A DNA stretch of 49,425 nt from Alcanivorax quisquiliarum (GCF_023051175.1 NZ_JALKII010000012.1:1-49425); one strand, 5' to 3'; shown: positions 8,274 through 18,095, counted from the first letter of the stretch. Numbers and translations: made by a program. Notes: a model not told the origin generated them from the letters alone.

Positions 8274-8978
8274 TTAAGCGTTTGCTGTCAGGCTTTGTAT
8301 GATATCGGCTACTGCTGCTGTAGGATTTTTCGCCTGGGTAATTGGCCGGCCGATTACCATGTAATCCACACCCAGTGCTTGGGCTTCGGGGGGCGTGACG
8401 ATGCGTGTCTGATCGCCGGCATCCGCGCCGGCGGGCCGGATACCCGGCGTGACCAGACAAAACGAGGCGCCGCAGGCCTCGCGCAGCATCCGGGCTTCCT
8501 GTGCGGAGCAGACCACACCATCAATACCGCTGCGCTGAGCCAGTTGCGCCAGCCGCAGCACCTGCTCTTGCGGGGTGGCGGTGATGCCGATATCGGCCAG
8601 ATCGTCCTGCCCCATGCTGGTGAGCACGGTGACGGCGGTGAGCAGAGGCCGGTGTGAGACGCCGGCAAGCGCTTCGGCCGAGGCTTCCAGCATGCGGCGG
8701 CCGCCGCTGGCGTGCACATTCACCATCCACACGCCCAGCGCTGCTGCGCTGCGCAGGGCGCCGGCGACGGTGTTGGGAATATCGTGGAATTTCAGGTCCA
8801 GAAATACTTCAAAGCCCAGCTTCTGCAATGCCTCGACCACCGCCGGGCCGCTGCGGGTGAACAGCTCCTTGCCTACTTTCACGCGCACCTGGGCGGGATC
8901 AAGCTGCTGCGCCATGGCCTGGGCGGCGGCGGCTTCGGGGTAATCCAGGGCGACGATGATCGGGGATGAAGCGGGCAT
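8274..8978 (-). CDS. pyrF: Orotidine 5'-phosphate decarboxylase
   Basis: A 234-residue cytoplasmic enzyme that makes UMP from OMP, the last step of de novo pyrimidine synthesis. The catalytic lysine and aspartates sit in [10 protein letters not shown] (D61, K63, D66), with D12 in LDYP and the phosphate-binding end VTPGIRP and VIGRPIT. The ATG at 8978 has AAGGA 8 bases upstream; the longer open frame to 9140 runs into repeat DNA and is not part of the gene. In relatives pyrF directly follows lapB; here about 1.07 kb of repeats and a transposase remnant has been inserted between them. Confidence 0.96.
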   Translation of the reverse strand: MPASSPIIVALDYPEAAAAQAMAQQLDPAQVRVKVGKELFTRSGPAVVEALQKLGFEVFLDLKFHDIPNTVAGALRSAAALGVWMVNVHASGGRRMLEASAEALAGVSHRPLLTAVTVLTSMGQDDLADIGITATPQEQVLRLAQLAQRSGIDGVVCSAQEARMLREACGASFCLVTPGIRPAGADAGDQTRIVTPPEAQALGVDYMVIGRPITQAKNPTAAVADIIQSLTANA

Positions 8979-9019
8979 TGAAGTGTTCCTTTTGCGGTCG
9001 TGAAGGTTGGCCGAGATGA

Positions 9020-9485
9020 GCGAGGTGGCTTTTTTTGGTTCATCGTCGATTTCCGTGGAGGCATTTCCGATATCCGTGAAAGCACCAATGGATTGTCCAA
9101 AATACCGAGCTTTTTTCGCCCCTCTCCCTTGGTGGGACAAGCGAAGCGCAGAACAGCCACAGGCTGGCCCGAGGGGGCGCGAAGCGCTCTTGCTCCCCTC
9201 GCCCCTTGTGGGAGAGGGGTTGGGGGAGAGGGGGCGACGAACTTTCAGCTGTCACGACACCCGTTACATGTTGCACTACTTTCACTTCTCTTCAGTAGAA
9301 ATTTCTATAAAAATTCCACAGTCAAAAAATCCCGAGCGCTAGCCAGTTTCGTTCTCGCTCAAGTGCCGAGTATATATTACCTGCCATAATCTCCCCCTCT
9401 CCCCAACCCCTTATTCGCTTCGCTCACCCTTCGGGCCAGCCTGTGGCTGTTCTGCGCTTCGCTTGTCCCACCAGGGGAGAGGGGC
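9020..9485. repeat. Dispersed composite repeat, copy 2 (A-core-B-core)
   Basis: Spacer A (about 9033-9117) contains TTCATCGTCGATTTCCGTGG, then CCGATATCCGTGAAAG and a TTGTCCAAAATACC phrase. Core 1 is 9119-9234. Spacer B (about 9240-9390) contains ATGTTGCACTACTTTCACTT and GTGCCGAGTATATAT. Core 2 is 9391-9485. The same order appears inverted at about 28.44-29.07 kb. No coding region is convincing. Spacer A is partly repeated again at about 9732-9775. Confidence 0.8.
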
Positions 9486-9496
9486 TTAAAAAAGGT

Positions 9497-9626
9497 TCAT
9501 CGTTGAATACCGGGGAAGGCGGCACGGATTTTGAGGAAGAAATACTCCTGATCCCGGTAGCCGTAGGCCCTGCGCTTGATCACCTCGATGGTGTTATTGA
9601 TGCTCTCGACGATGCTGGTGTTTAAC
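9497..9626 (-). pseudogene. C-terminal remnant of an ISL3-type transposase
   Basis: Translating the minus strand from about 9626 to the stop at 9497-9499 gives about 42 residues containing NTSIVESINNTIEVIKRRA and YGYRDQEYFFLKIRAAFPG. This is the characteristic C terminus of ISL3-type DDE transposases. Upstream the reading frame shifts: ILDRKAIETLGGWAGIGLP can be read in a neighbouring frame over about 9630-9690. The rest of the gene is gone. It is a dead insertion-sequence fragment bounded by the composite repeat. Family assignment rests on pattern recognition. Confidence 0.65.
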
Positions 9627-9799
9627 GGAGGTCGGCAACCCGATGCCGGCCCAGCCGCCCAGCGTCTCTATCGCCTTCCTGTCCAGTATGGCTCGCTCCA
9701 AAACCCATAAAATCTGGGCTTAAGAGTACGAGTCCATCGATAAAGGCTCCACGGAAATCGACGATGAACCTTTTTTGCTGCGCCACTGCGGTGCTTTTT

Positions 9800-9831
9800 A
9801 GCTGCTTAGCTGCTTAGCTGCTTAGCTGCTC
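9800..9831. repeat. 8-bp tandem repeat, four copies
   Basis: AGCTGCTT is repeated at 9800, 9808 and 9816, with a fourth copy AGCTGCTC at 9824. The repeat is perfect apart from the last base. It lies in non-coding DNA just before a second degenerate array. Confidence 0.9.
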
Positions 9832-9836
9832 GATGC

Positions 9837-9980
9837 GACGCTTTCCAATTGCGCCGCTGCGGGCGCCTTCCCGTTGCACCCCTGCGGCGCTTTCCGTCCT
9901 TTCGGGCGCTTTCTCAAATTGCACCATTGCGGGCGCCCTCCAATTGCGCCCTTGCGGGCGCTTCCGAGCTGCGTCGCTGC
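9837..9980. repeat. Degenerate GC-rich array, about six units of roughly 25 bp
   Basis: Each unit resembles GCGCTTTCCAATTGC followed by RCC, two variable bases and TGCGG. Successive copies begin GACGCTTTCC, GCGCCTTCCC, GCGCTTTCCG, GCGCTTTCTC, GCGCCCTCCA and GCGCTTCCGA. It sits downstream of lapB, whose stop is at 10049. No gene is recognisable. It may be the decayed tail of the lapB region or a minisatellite. Confidence 0.6.
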
Positions 9981-10048
9981 CGCGCCTCAACGCGCCCGTT
10001 CGGTGCGCTCGGCGCTGGCGGGCGCGGGCGCGGGCGCGGCCGGGTGCA

Positions 10049-11200
10049 TTAGACCACTGTGCTCGGGGCGGGGGCAATGGTCGCCCAGTGCTTGCAGCCG
10101 GGGCATTGCCAATGCAGCGCCTGGGCACTGAATCCACATTGACTGCATTGAAAGGCGGTGCGCCGGGCGAGCAGCTGTCGGGTGAGTTGGTGGAGCGTAT
10201 CCAGATGCTCGCGGGTGCTGCCTTCGGCCTGCCCCAGATTCATTTCGACAATTTCGTGCAGCCCTTGCAGGGATGGCACCTGTTTCATGTACTGCGCCAG
10301 AAACAGCGTGGCTTCCTGGGCGCCGGCGCGCTGGCGCAGCACCTGGGCAAGTTTCACCACCAACAGGCTGGAGGGTGCGGTAAGGCAGGCCTCCAGCAGG
10401 AAAGAGAGCATGTCGTCTTCGCGCCCCAGCGCCTGATAGCACCGCTCCAGGTCGTCTAGCGCCTGATCCAGAAAAGCCGGGTTCTGCCGGCGGATGCGGC
10501 GCAGGGCACGCAGTGCGTTTTCCCATTGCCCGGTACGGATTTCAAGCTGCCCTTGCAGCAGGCTGGCACGCACGCACTGGCCATCCAGCGCCAGAGCGCG
10601 GCGCAGCAGGCGGCGCGCCGCTTTCGGCTCGTGTTCCAGCAGACGTTCCGCCAGTTCGCAGCAATATTGCGCCAGCACCGGTGCGATATCGCCCTGCCGT
10701 CGCAGCAACCGCTCGCCCATGGCGAGGGCGCTGTGCCAATCGCGCTCCTGCTCGAAAATCGACATCAGGTGCCGCATGGCCGCTGGTGCGTGGCGCCCGC
10801 CCCGGTCCACGGTCTGTTGCAACACTTGCTCGGCGCGATCCAGCAGGCCGGCGGCGAGAAAATCAAGGGCCAGCTCCAGTTCCACATCTTCGCGCACGCT
10901 CTCGGGCAGGTGCTTGTTATCGAGCATGCGCTGGTGAATCAAGGTAGCGCGATCCAGTTCACCGCGTTTGCGATACAGGCGACCCAGGGCCAAGGGGGTA
11001 TCGATTTCTTCGGGGCTGCAATCAAGGTTGTCGAGCATGGTGCGCAGCGCTTGATCGGCGGGCTCGCCCAGCCGCATTGGCAGGTGCGAGGGCCGTAACC
11101 GGCGCCGGCGCGGGAGGCGGAGCCGATCCAGGCGCCCCAGCAGGAAACCGCTGGCCACCGCCAGAAACAGCAGCGCCAGCAACCACAGGGAGGCCGGCAT
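10049..11200 (-). CDS. lapB: Lipopolysaccharide assembly protein LapB (YciM)
   Basis: A 383-residue inner-membrane protein. One N-terminal TM helix (about residues 3-22) is followed by tetratricopeptide-like repeats (about 45-335) and a C-terminal rubredoxin-like zinc knuckle with two CxxC pairs: FQCSQCGF and WQCPGCKHW (about 349-371). In E. coli LapB delivers LpxC to FtsH and so sets lipopolysaccharide synthesis. Length and zinc ligands are complete. It follows lapA by three bases and ihfB before that, the normal order in this group. Confidence 0.95.
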   Translation of the reverse strand: MPASLWLLALLFLAVASGFLLGRLDRLRLPRRRRLRPSHLPMRLGEPADQALRTMLDNLDCSPEEIDTPLALGRLYRKRGELDRATLIHQRMLDNKHLPESVREDVELELALDFLAAGLLDRAEQVLQQTVDRGGRHAPAAMRHLMSIFEQERDWHSALAMGERLLRRQGDIAPVLAQYCCELAERLLEHEPKAARRLLRRALALDGQCVRASLLQGQLEIRTGQWENALRALRRIRRQNPAFLDQALDDLERCYQALGREDDMLSFLLEACLTAPSSLLVVKLAQVLRQRAGAQEATLFLAQYMKQVPSLQGLHEIVEMNLGQAEGSTREHLDTLHQLTRQLLARRTAFQCSQCGFSAQALHWQCPGCKHWATIAPAPSTVV

Positions 11201-11203
11201 GAC

Positions 11204-11449
11204 TTAGCCTCCTGGCGGGCGGTGGCGCTTGCGCAGGCTGGCGCCGGCGAGCAGCCCTGCTGCCAGGCCGAGCACGAGCCCGCCGAGCAGGAACAACAGC
11301 AGCCACTGGCCCAGAGGCGCACGGGGTTGCCAGGCGGTGACCAGCAGCTCAAGGCTCACCGGTTCGGGGTTACCCAGCAGAAATAACAGACCGGCGAAGC
11401 ACAGCAGCCCGGCCAGCAGTATCAGAAGGAAGTTGGCCAGCCAGCGCAC
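11204..11449 (-). CDS. lapA: Lipopolysaccharide assembly protein LapA (DUF1049)
   Basis: An 81-residue membrane protein with two TM helices (about residues 4-26 and 46-70) around the loop NPEPVSLELL, the usual LapA/YciS layout, and a basic tail. It starts with GTG (no ATG is available) and has a weak ribosome site. The start lies 8 bases after the ihfB stop, and lapB begins three bases after its stop, so translation is probably coupled. It works with LapB in lipopolysaccharide control. Confidence 0.9.
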   Translation of the reverse strand: MRWLANFLLILLAGLLCFAGLLFLLGNPEPVSLELLVTAWQPRAPLGQWLLLFLLGGLVLGLAAGLLAGASLRKRHRPPGG

Positions 11450-11457
11450 GGTGGCGC

Positions 11458-11832
11458 TCAGCGGCCGGCCGCTGAGGCGGCGCGGGTAATGGGTTCGATA
11501 TCGGCGAGATCGCCCTCACCTGCTGCCTGGCCAGGATTGTCGAGCATGGCCTTGTTGACGCGCTCGCGCAGCTCCTTGCCGGGCTTGAAGTGGGGAACGT
11601 ACTTGCCTTGCAGTTCGACCGAGGCACCGGTCTTGGGGTTGCGGCCGATACGCGGCGCGCGAAAATGCAGGGAAAAACTGCCAAAACCACGGATTTCGAT
11701 ACGGCCACCGTTGGCCAGGGTGTCCGCCATTTCTTCTATCAGGCCCTTTACCGCCAGCTCCACATCCTTGGGTGAAAGCTGTTTCTGACGGGCGGCAATG
11801 CGCTCGATAAGCTCTGACTTGGTCAACGCCAT
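11458..11832 (-). CDS. ihfB: Integration host factor subunit beta, with C-terminal extension
   Basis: A 124-residue DNA-bending nucleoid protein that pairs with IhfA. It starts [13 protein letters not shown] and carries the family signature [21 protein letters not shown]-like motif at about residues 46-66. IhfB is usually about 94-100 residues; here an extra tail of about 25 residues follows ERVNKAML ([20 protein letters not shown] and AASAAGR), acidic then Ala-rich. I chose the ATG at 11832; the longer frame to 11871 adds non-family sequence. It lies between rpsA and lapA, the classical order. Confidence 0.95.
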   Translation of the reverse strand: MALTKSELIERIAARQKQLSPKDVELAVKGLIEEMADTLANGGRIEIRGFGSFSLHFRAPRIGRNPKTGASVELQGKYVPHFKPGKELRERVNKAMLDNPGQAAGEGDLADIEPITRAASAAGR

Positions 11833-11896
11833 AACATTAGATCCCCTGGGCATCCTGCCCTCGGGCCGCACTGGGTGCGGCCCGGGGAGGAAGCTA

Positions 11897-13573
11897 TTAC
11901 TGGTCGCTACCTTCCATCTGCGCCTTGATCAGGTCACCGATGGTCTTCGGCGAGGACTCCTGGCGGCTGCTCAGGTCGTCCAGCGCTTCACGCTCATCGG
12001 CCATGTCCTTGGCACGGATGGACAGGCTGATGGCGCGGTTCTTGCGATCAACAGCGATGATCTTCGCTTCAACAGTATCGCCCGGCTTGAACACCTGGCT
12101 GGCGTCTTCAACACGATCACGGCTGATCTCGTTGGCTTTCAGCGTGCCTTCCACGTTTTCGGCCAGCTCGACCGTCACCACTTTCGCCTCTGCGGCGGTC
12201 ACGGTGCCCTTGACGATGCTGTTCTTCTCGTTAGCAGCAACATACTGAGCAAACGGATCGTCTGTCAACTGCTTGATTCCAAGGGAAATTCTTTCACGCT
12301 CTGCATCCACGGAGAGAATCACGGTATCCAGCTCGTCACCTTTGGAGAATTTGCGCACGGCTTCTTCGCCGGCTTCTTCCCAGGAGATGTCGGACAGGTG
12401 AACCAGGCCATCGATGCCGCCTTCCAGACCAATGAAGATACCGAAATCGGTGATCGACTTGATCTTGCCGGAGATGCGGTCGCCCTTGTTGTAGTTGGTT
12501 TCAAACGCTTGCCACGGGTTGGCCAGGCACTGTTTGATACCCAGGGAGATACGACGGCGCTCCTGGTCGATATCCAGGATCATCACTTCCACTTCGTCGC
12601 CGATGGAGACAACCTTGGACGGATGAATGTTCTTGTTGGTCCAGTCCATTTCGGAGACGTGAACCAGGCCTTCCACACCCTCTTCGATTTCGGCAAAGCA
12701 GCCGTAATCGGTCAGGTTGGTGACCTTCGCCTTCACGCGAGTACCTTCCGGGTACTTGCCGACGATATCGTGCCATGGATCTTCGCCCAGCTGCTTGAGG
12801 CCCAGCGATACGCGCATTTTCTCGCGGTCGAACTTCAGCACCTTGACGTCGATTTCCTGGCCGACTTCAACGATTTCGCTCGGATGCTTGATGCGCTTCC
12901 AGGCCATGTCGGTGATGTGCAACAGGCCGTCGATACCGCCCAGATCAACGAACGCACCGTAATCGGTGAGGTTCTTGACGATACCTTTGACTTCCATGCC
13001 TTCTTGCAGGGATTCCAGCAGCTGCTCGCGCTCTGCGCTGTGCTCGGCTTCCATCACCGCACGGCGGGAAACGACCACGTTGTTGCGCTTGGGATCCAGC
13101 TTGATGACCTTGAAATCCAGATCCTTGCCTTCCAGGTGCGCTACATCACGGACCGGGCGGATATCCACCAGTGAACCGGGCAGGAACGCACGGATCAGGC
13201 CGATATCGACGGTAAAACCACCCTTGACCTTGCCGCTGATCTGGCCTTTGATGACCTCGTCCTTTTCGAATGCCGCTTCCAGATCTGTCCAGATTTCTGC
13301 ACGCTTGGCTTTTTCGCGGGACAAACGAGTGAAGCCCATGCCGTCGTCGATGGCATCAACAGCCACTTCGACTTCGTCACCTTCGGCGATTTCAAGCTCG
13401 CCGGCTTCATTCAGGAATTCTTCGCGCGGGATGATACCTTCGGATTTGAGGCCCGCGTTGACGGTTACCCAGTCGCTGTCGATGGCGACTACGGTGCCGC
13501 GGATGATGGAGCCACGTGCAACGTCGAGATCCTGCAGGCTGGCTTCAAAAAGTTCGGCAAAACTTTCGGTCAT
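11897..13573 (-). CDS. rpsA: 30S ribosomal protein S1
   Basis: A 558-residue ribosomal protein with six S1 RNA-binding repeats. The first starts near residue 21 ([13 protein letters not shown]), and later ones are marked by repeated [22 protein letters not shown] and [11 protein letters not shown] phrases. It brings mRNA to the small subunit and is essential in gammaproteobacteria. The ATG at 13573 gives the standard [10 protein letters not shown] start. The next gene downstream is ihfB; cmk is upstream. Codon use is strongly biased, as expected for a highly expressed gene. Confidence 0.98.
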   Translation of the reverse strand: MTESFAELFEASLQDLDVARGSIIRGTVVAIDSDWVTVNAGLKSEGIIPREEFLNEAGELEIAEGDEVEVAVDAIDDGMGFTRLSREKAKRAEIWTDLEAAFEKDEVIKGQISGKVKGGFTVDIGLIRAFLPGSLVDIRPVRDVAHLEGKDLDFKVIKLDPKRNNVVVSRRAVMEAEHSAEREQLLESLQEGMEVKGIVKNLTDYGAFVDLGGIDGLLHITDMAWKRIKHPSEIVEVGQEIDVKVLKFDREKMRVSLGLKQLGEDPWHDIVGKYPEGTRVKAKVTNLTDYGCFAEIEEGVEGLVHVSEMDWTNKNIHPSKVVSIGDEVEVMILDIDQERRRISLGIKQCLANPWQAFETNYNKGDRISGKIKSITDFGIFIGLEGGIDGLVHLSDISWEEAGEEAVRKFSKGDELDTVILSVDAERERISLGIKQLTDDPFAQYVAANEKNSIVKGTVTAAEAKVVTVELAENVEGTLKANEISRDRVEDASQVFKPGDTVEAKIIAVDRKNRAISLSIRAKDMADEREALDDLSSRQESSPKTIGDLIKAQMEGSDQ

Positions 13574-13707
13574 GTGATTACCTGTGTAAGAGTTTTTGGC
13601 CATACCAACCAGCAGGCATGGGCAGCTTCTGTCTGATTGAGCGGAGACCTGACTGGTTTACGTTTGCGGCCTCCGACCAATCACCGCAGTGCTGGAAAAA
13701 CCAGCAC

Positions 13708-14409
13708 TCACGCCCGCGCAACAAGGCTCTGCTGGCGGGCTTCTTCAAGGATCCGGTTGACCACTTCGTCAACACTCATCTGGGTGCTGTCGATGACGAT
13801 GGCGTCTTCTGCCGGGCGCAAAGGCGCGACGGAGCGCTGCATGTCCCGGTCGTCCCGGGCGCGGATATCCTCGATGAGGGCCGGGAGGTTAGCACTGAAT
13901 CCCTTGTCCTTCAACTGCTTATAACGCCTGCGTGCGCGCTCTTCCGGGCTGGCGGTGAGGAATATCTTGAGCGGTGCCTGGCGAAACACCACGGTGCCCA
14001 TATCGCGGCCGTCGGCGACCAGCCCCGGCGCCGTGGCAAAGGCGTGCTGGCGCGCCAGAAGCGCCTCACGAACGCCTTGTAAAACCGCCACTTGCGAGGC
14101 CAGCTCACCGACTTTCTCGTCACGAGCGAGACGGCTGACATCTTCGCCTTCCAACAGTGCGCAGCCTTCACCGTCACGGTCGCAGAATTCCACCGGCAGG
14201 CCACGGGCCAGCTCGGCCAGCGCCGGTTCGTCATCCAGCGGCACACCGCGCCGCTGGGCGTGCAGCCCCAGCAGGCGATACAGCAGCCCGGAATCCAGCA
14301 AATGCCATCCCAGCCGCTGGGCCACCAATCGCGCCACAGTGCCTTTGCCGGAGGACACCGGGCCGTCGATGGTCAGCACCGGCACGGCAGCCGTGTTCGA
14401 CGCCGGCAT
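13708..14409 (-). CDS. cmk: Cytidylate kinase
   Basis: A 233-residue enzyme that phosphorylates CMP and dCMP. The P-loop is GPVSSGKGT (16-24); other family motifs are LLDSGLLYR, VADGRDMGTVVF (substrate region) and the lid arginines in ERARRRYKQL. The start codon overlaps the stop of the tyrA-aroA gene by one base (TGATG). A 134-base gap leads to rpsA, the usual cmk-rpsA arrangement. Confidence 0.96.
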   Translation of the reverse strand: MPASNTAAVPVLTIDGPVSSGKGTVARLVAQRLGWHLLDSGLLYRLLGLHAQRRGVPLDDEPALAELARGLPVEFCDRDGEGCALLEGEDVSRLARDEKVGELASQVAVLQGVREALLARQHAFATAPGLVADGRDMGTVVFRQAPLKIFLTASPEERARRRYKQLKDKGFSANLPALIEDIRARDDRDMQRSVAPLRPAEDAIVIDSTQMSVDEVVNRILEEARQQSLVARA

Positions 14410-16685
14410 CAGCCGCTCACCGTGAGGCCCAGCCCTGCCCCGGCCGCCAGCTCGGCAAAACCGGGGAAGGAGGTGGCCACGTTGGCGCAGTTGTGAATGG
14501 TGATCGGCCCGCTGGCACGCAGCGCGGCGATGGCAAAGCTCATGGCAATGCGGTGATCGTCGTGGCTTTCGATCTCGCCCTGAGTGAACGCCGCGCCTTC
14601 GGCGATGCCGCGAATGCGGATGCCATCGGGGTAGGTTTCCACTTCTGCGCCCAAGGTAACAAGGCCATCGGCCATGGCCTGGATGCGGTCGGATTCTTTT
14701 ACGCGCAACTCTTCAGCGCCGTGCAGGATGGTTTCGCCTTCGGCACAAGCAGCGGCAATGAAGATCGCCGGGAATTCGTCGATGGCCAGCGGCACCAGCT
14801 CTTGCGGGATGGTGATGCCCTTGAGGGGAGCGCTGCGCACGCGCAGATCGGCCACGGGCTCGCCGCCGCTGTCACGCTCGTTTTCCAGCTGAATATCGGC
14901 GCCCATCAGGCGCAGGATATCAATGATGCCGGTGCGGGTGGGGTTGATGCCCACGTGCGGCAGTAGCAGCTCGGAGCCGGGCGCGATGCTGGCGCCGACG
15001 AGGAAGAATGCCGCCGAGGAGATATCCGCCGGCACTTCCAGATTGCAGGCAGTAAGGCCGCCACCGCCGGTGATGGTGACCGTGGCACCATCGCGCTGCA
15101 CGTCATAACCAAAGCCGGCCAGCATGCGCTCGGTGTGATCGCGGGTGGGGGCCGGCTCGGTGACGCTGGTGCGGCCGTGGGCGTAGAGCCCGGCCAGCAA
15201 CAATGCCGATTTCACCTGGGCAGATGCCACCGGCATGGTGAAATGAATGCCCTCCAATGGTCGGCCGCCACGAATGGACACCGGCGGTGTGCCGTCGCCG
15301 GTGGTGCCGATGGCGGCGCCCATTTGGCGCAGCGGCTGCGCCACGCGCTCCATCGGGCGGCTGGTGAGGGACGCATCGCCGGTCAGCTCTGAGGCAAAGC
15401 TCTGCCCGGCCAGCAGGCCCATCAGCAACCGCATGGAGGTGCCGGAGTTGCCCATATACAGGGTGCGCGATGGCGCCTTCAGGCCGTGCAGGCCGACGCC
15501 GTGCACGCGCACACGCCCGGCGTGCGGGCCTTCGATGACGACACCCATGTCCCGGAACGCTTCCAGTGTGGCCAGTGCATCTTCGCCTTCGAGAAAGCCC
15601 TCGATTTCCGTCACGCCCTCGGCCAGCGCGCCGAGCATGATCGAGCGGTGAGAAATGGATTTATCGCCCGCGACGCGGATCTGGCCATTGAGGCGGCCGC
15701 CTGGGGTGAGATGGAATACCGGGTTGCGGGCCTGCCCCGCCTGATTGTCAGCCTTCATGAGTTGCTCGTCTGTTGCGCCCTGCGCATGGGTATAGGAAGT
15801 CCGGGCGTTCATGGCCAGGAAGCGTGCGCGTGCGGTGTTGGCGCGCGTCATGGTTCCCAGCAGCGCTTCGCTGTCGCCATTTGCCACGGCGGCGCGAAAG
15901 CGCGCCAGCCCGGCCGCGAATTCGTCGGCGGCGGCCAGCACCGCGTCCCGGTTCTCGATAAAGATATCGTGCCACATCACCGGATCACTGGAGGCGATGC
16001 GGGTGAAATCCCGGAAACCACCGGCCGCGTAGCGGAAAATATCGGTGGAATCGCCCTGGCGGGACAGGGTATCCACCAGCGCGAATGCCAGCAAGTGAGG
16101 CAAATGGCTGGTTTCTGCCAGCACCCTGTCGTGCTCGGCCGGGCGCATGTCGAGCACCTCGGCGCCAACGGCCGTCCAGAGCTGCCGCACTTTTGCGGTG
16201 GCTGCGGGGTCGGTGGCCTCGGTGGGCGTGAGAATGATGCGATGGCGCTGGTACAGCGCGGCATCGGCGGCCTCTACGCCGCTGCGCTCCTTGCCGGCAA
16301 TCGGGTGGCCGGGCACGAAGCGGGCGTAATGCACGCCCAGATGCTGGCGGGCGGCCTCGATCACCGGGCCCTTGACGCTGCCGCCATCAGTGATGATGGT
16401 GTGGCGGCCCAGCGCGGGCGCGATGGCAGCAAAGGTGTCGGCCATGGCTGACACCGGCACGGCGACAAACACCAGGTCGGCGCCGCGCACGGCCTCGGCC
16501 AGATCCTGATAAGCCGCATCGACCAGCCCCATTGCCAGGCCACGCTCCAACGTGCGCGCCGAGCGTGAGCCGGCCACCAGCCGGCCCGCCAGGCCGCCAT
16601 TACGCAGCGCGGCCGCCAGTGAGCCGCCGATCAGGCCCAGCCCGATGACAGTCACCTGGCCAAACAGGGGCGCGGACTGTGCCAT
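14409..16685 (-). CDS. Fused prephenate dehydrogenase / EPSP synthase (TyrA-AroA)
   Basis: A 758-residue two-domain enzyme. Residues 1 to about 300 are prephenate dehydrogenase (tyrosine branch) with the NAD motif VIGLGLIGGSLAAAL (about 13-27). From about residue 320 it is 3-phosphoshikimate 1-carboxyvinyltransferase, the sixth shikimate step, with GDKSISHRSIMLG, NSGTSMRLLMGLL, RPMERV and KESDRI. The fusion is known from Pseudomonas and relatives. The N-terminal half of AroA has the NSGTSMR form rather than NAGTAMR, a feature often found in class II, glyphosate-tolerant enzymes. hisC ends three bases upstream, and cmk overlaps the end. Confidence 0.96.
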   Translation of the reverse strand: MAQSAPLFGQVTVIGLGLIGGSLAAALRNGGLAGRLVAGSRSARTLERGLAMGLVDAAYQDLAEAVRGADLVFVAVPVSAMADTFAAIAPALGRHTIITDGGSVKGPVIEAARQHLGVHYARFVPGHPIAGKERSGVEAADAALYQRHRIILTPTEATDPAATAKVRQLWTAVGAEVLDMRPAEHDRVLAETSHLPHLLAFALVDTLSRQGDSTDIFRYAAGGFRDFTRIASSDPVMWHDIFIENRDAVLAAADEFAAGLARFRAAVANGDSEALLGTMTRANTARARFLAMNARTSYTHAQGATDEQLMKADNQAGQARNPVFHLTPGGRLNGQIRVAGDKSISHRSIMLGALAEGVTEIEGFLEGEDALATLEAFRDMGVVIEGPHAGRVRVHGVGLHGLKAPSRTLYMGNSGTSMRLLMGLLAGQSFASELTGDASLTSRPMERVAQPLRQMGAAIGTTGDGTPPVSIRGGRPLEGIHFTMPVASAQVKSALLLAGLYAHGRTSVTEPAPTRDHTERMLAGFGYDVQRDGATVTITGGGGLTACNLEVPADISSAAFFLVGASIAPGSELLLPHVGINPTRTGIIDILRLMGADIQLENERDSGGEPVADLRVRSAPLKGITIPQELVPLAIDEFPAIFIAAACAEGETILHGAEELRVKESDRIQAMADGLVTLGAEVETYPDGIRIRGIAEGAAFTQGEIESHDDHRIAMSFAIAALRASGPITIHNCANVATSFPGFAELAAGAGLGLTVSG

Positions 16686-16688
16686 GGT

Positions 16689-17789
16689 TCAGCCCAGCAC
16701 CTGTGCCAGGGCTTCCAGGAAGCGCTCGTTCTCTTCCGGCAGGCCGATGGACACCCTCAGGTGATTGGGCATGCCGTAGCCGCCGATCGGCCGCACGATT
16801 ACGCCTTCGCGCAGCAGCGCTTCATATACCGGCATGGATTCTCGCCCGCAATCAAAGGCAATGAAGTTGCCCACGGAGGGGATGTAATCCAGTTGCAGCT
16901 GCTCAAGGCCCTCGGCGACCTGTGCCAGCCCGGTGGCGTTGAGGTCACGGGCATATTCCAGATAGTCGTGGTCATCCAGTGCGGCTTCGGCCGCCACCAA
17001 CGCCAGGCTGTTGCAATTGAATGGTTGACGCACACGGTTCAGCACTTCGGCAATATCGAGACTGGAGATGGCATAACCGACGCGCAAGCCGGAGAGCCCG
17101 TACATTTTCGAGAAGGTGCGCGTGACGATCAGGTTCGGATGCGCCGTCAGGCGGCTGATGCCATCCGGGTAGGCACTCTCTTCCACATACTCGAAATAGG
17201 CTTCATCGAGCACCACCAGTACCTGCTTGGGCACGCGCGCCAGAAAGTGATCCAGATCAGCGGCGCTGATCCAGGTGCCGGTCGGGTTGTTGGGGTTGGC
17301 GATGAAAACGATGCGAGTGCGCTCGGTGATCGCTTCGGCCATGGCGGGCAGATCGTGGCCGTAATCCCGCGCCGGCACGGCCACCGGCCGCGCCGAACAG
17401 GCCAGCGTTACCAACGGATAAACAGCGAAGGCATGCTCGCTGAAAACCACTTCGTCATCCGGCCGCAGCCAGGCGCGAGCGACCAGTTCGAGCAGATCGT
17501 TGGAACCGTTGCCGAGGCTGATTTGCGAGGCGCGCACGCCCAGGCGCTCGCCCAGTGCTGCTTTCAGGCGATAACCGGAGCCATCCGGGTAGCGGTGAAG
17601 ATTCTCCAGCTGGCCGCGAATGGCGGCCAGCGCTCGCGGGCTGGGGCCAAGCGGGCTTTCGTTGCTGGCCAGCTTGACGATATCGGTAATCCCCAGCTCG
17701 CGCTCCAGCTCTTCAATCGGTTTGCCGGGCTGATAGGGTTGCAGTTTTTGAACACCAGTATTGGCCAGAGCAATAAAATCGACAGGCAT
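16689..17789 (-). CDS. hisC: Histidinol-phosphate aminotransferase (HisC2 type)
   Basis: A 366-residue PLP enzyme of fold type I. It has SLGNGSNDLLELVARA, IVFIANPNNPTGTW and the PLP lysine in TFSKMYGLSGLRVGYA, plus the C-terminal VIVRPIGGYGMPNHLRVSIG. Within this aromatic operon the enzyme probably also acts on phenylpyruvate or related keto acids, as suggested for the second hisC copy of Pseudomonas; that is inference from location. The ATG at 17789 has GGAG about 10 bases before it; the open frame continues to 17828 but adds no family sequence. Confidence 0.94.
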   Translation of the reverse strand: MPVDFIALANTGVQKLQPYQPGKPIEELERELGITDIVKLASNESPLGPSPRALAAIRGQLENLHRYPDGSGYRLKAALGERLGVRASQISLGNGSNDLLELVARAWLRPDDEVVFSEHAFAVYPLVTLACSARPVAVPARDYGHDLPAMAEAITERTRIVFIANPNNPTGTWISAADLDHFLARVPKQVLVVLDEAYFEYVEESAYPDGISRLTAHPNLIVTRTFSKMYGLSGLRVGYAISSLDIAEVLNRVRQPFNCNSLALVAAEAALDDHDYLEYARDLNATGLAQVAEGLEQLQLDYIPSVGNFIAFDCGRESMPVYEALLREGVIVRPIGGYGMPNHLRVSIGLPEENERFLEALAQVLG

Positions 17790-18095
17790 TGCAGTGTGCT
17801 CCAGGGGCAGCCGGCGGCTGCGCTTCATCAGTGCTCGCGCCTCGCGGCGCCTTCGGGTGCAAGCGAGGCAACCCTGCCCTCACCCGGCCATGTATAACTA
17901 TTTTTTGCGGGATATTACCCCGCCGTTTTATCGAAGGCGATGCCTTGCTGTACCCGCCCGCACTCCACCCGCCCTGCCGTGGCCGGGCTGGCACTTTTCA
18001 GCGTTGCCTTCAAACGTGGTCTTTGCAGGCGAATGCGGGCGAATCGTCAGCTGCATGGTGCTGTCAACTGCGCGGTGCTGGCAGCTCCGCGATGC
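17790..18095. other. Gene-free interval between pheA and hisC
   Basis: No gene is recognisable in these 306 bases on either strand. A short palindrome, GCGGG-ATATTAC-CCCGC, at about 17907-17923 is flanked by TTTTTT on the left and CGTTTTA on the right, a possible weak terminator or pause. The interval breaks what is usually a tight pheA-hisC junction, so hisC may have its own promoter here. Confidence 0.4.

Noticed and set aside
8979-9140. N-terminal extension of pyrF
   Set aside because: The extra 54 codons lie in dispersed repeat spacer A; a good ribosome site and the family start are at 8978.
11798-13174. A 458-codon open frame opposite rpsA
   Set aside because: Antisense shadow of the S1 repeats; no recognisable protein family and low-complexity composition.
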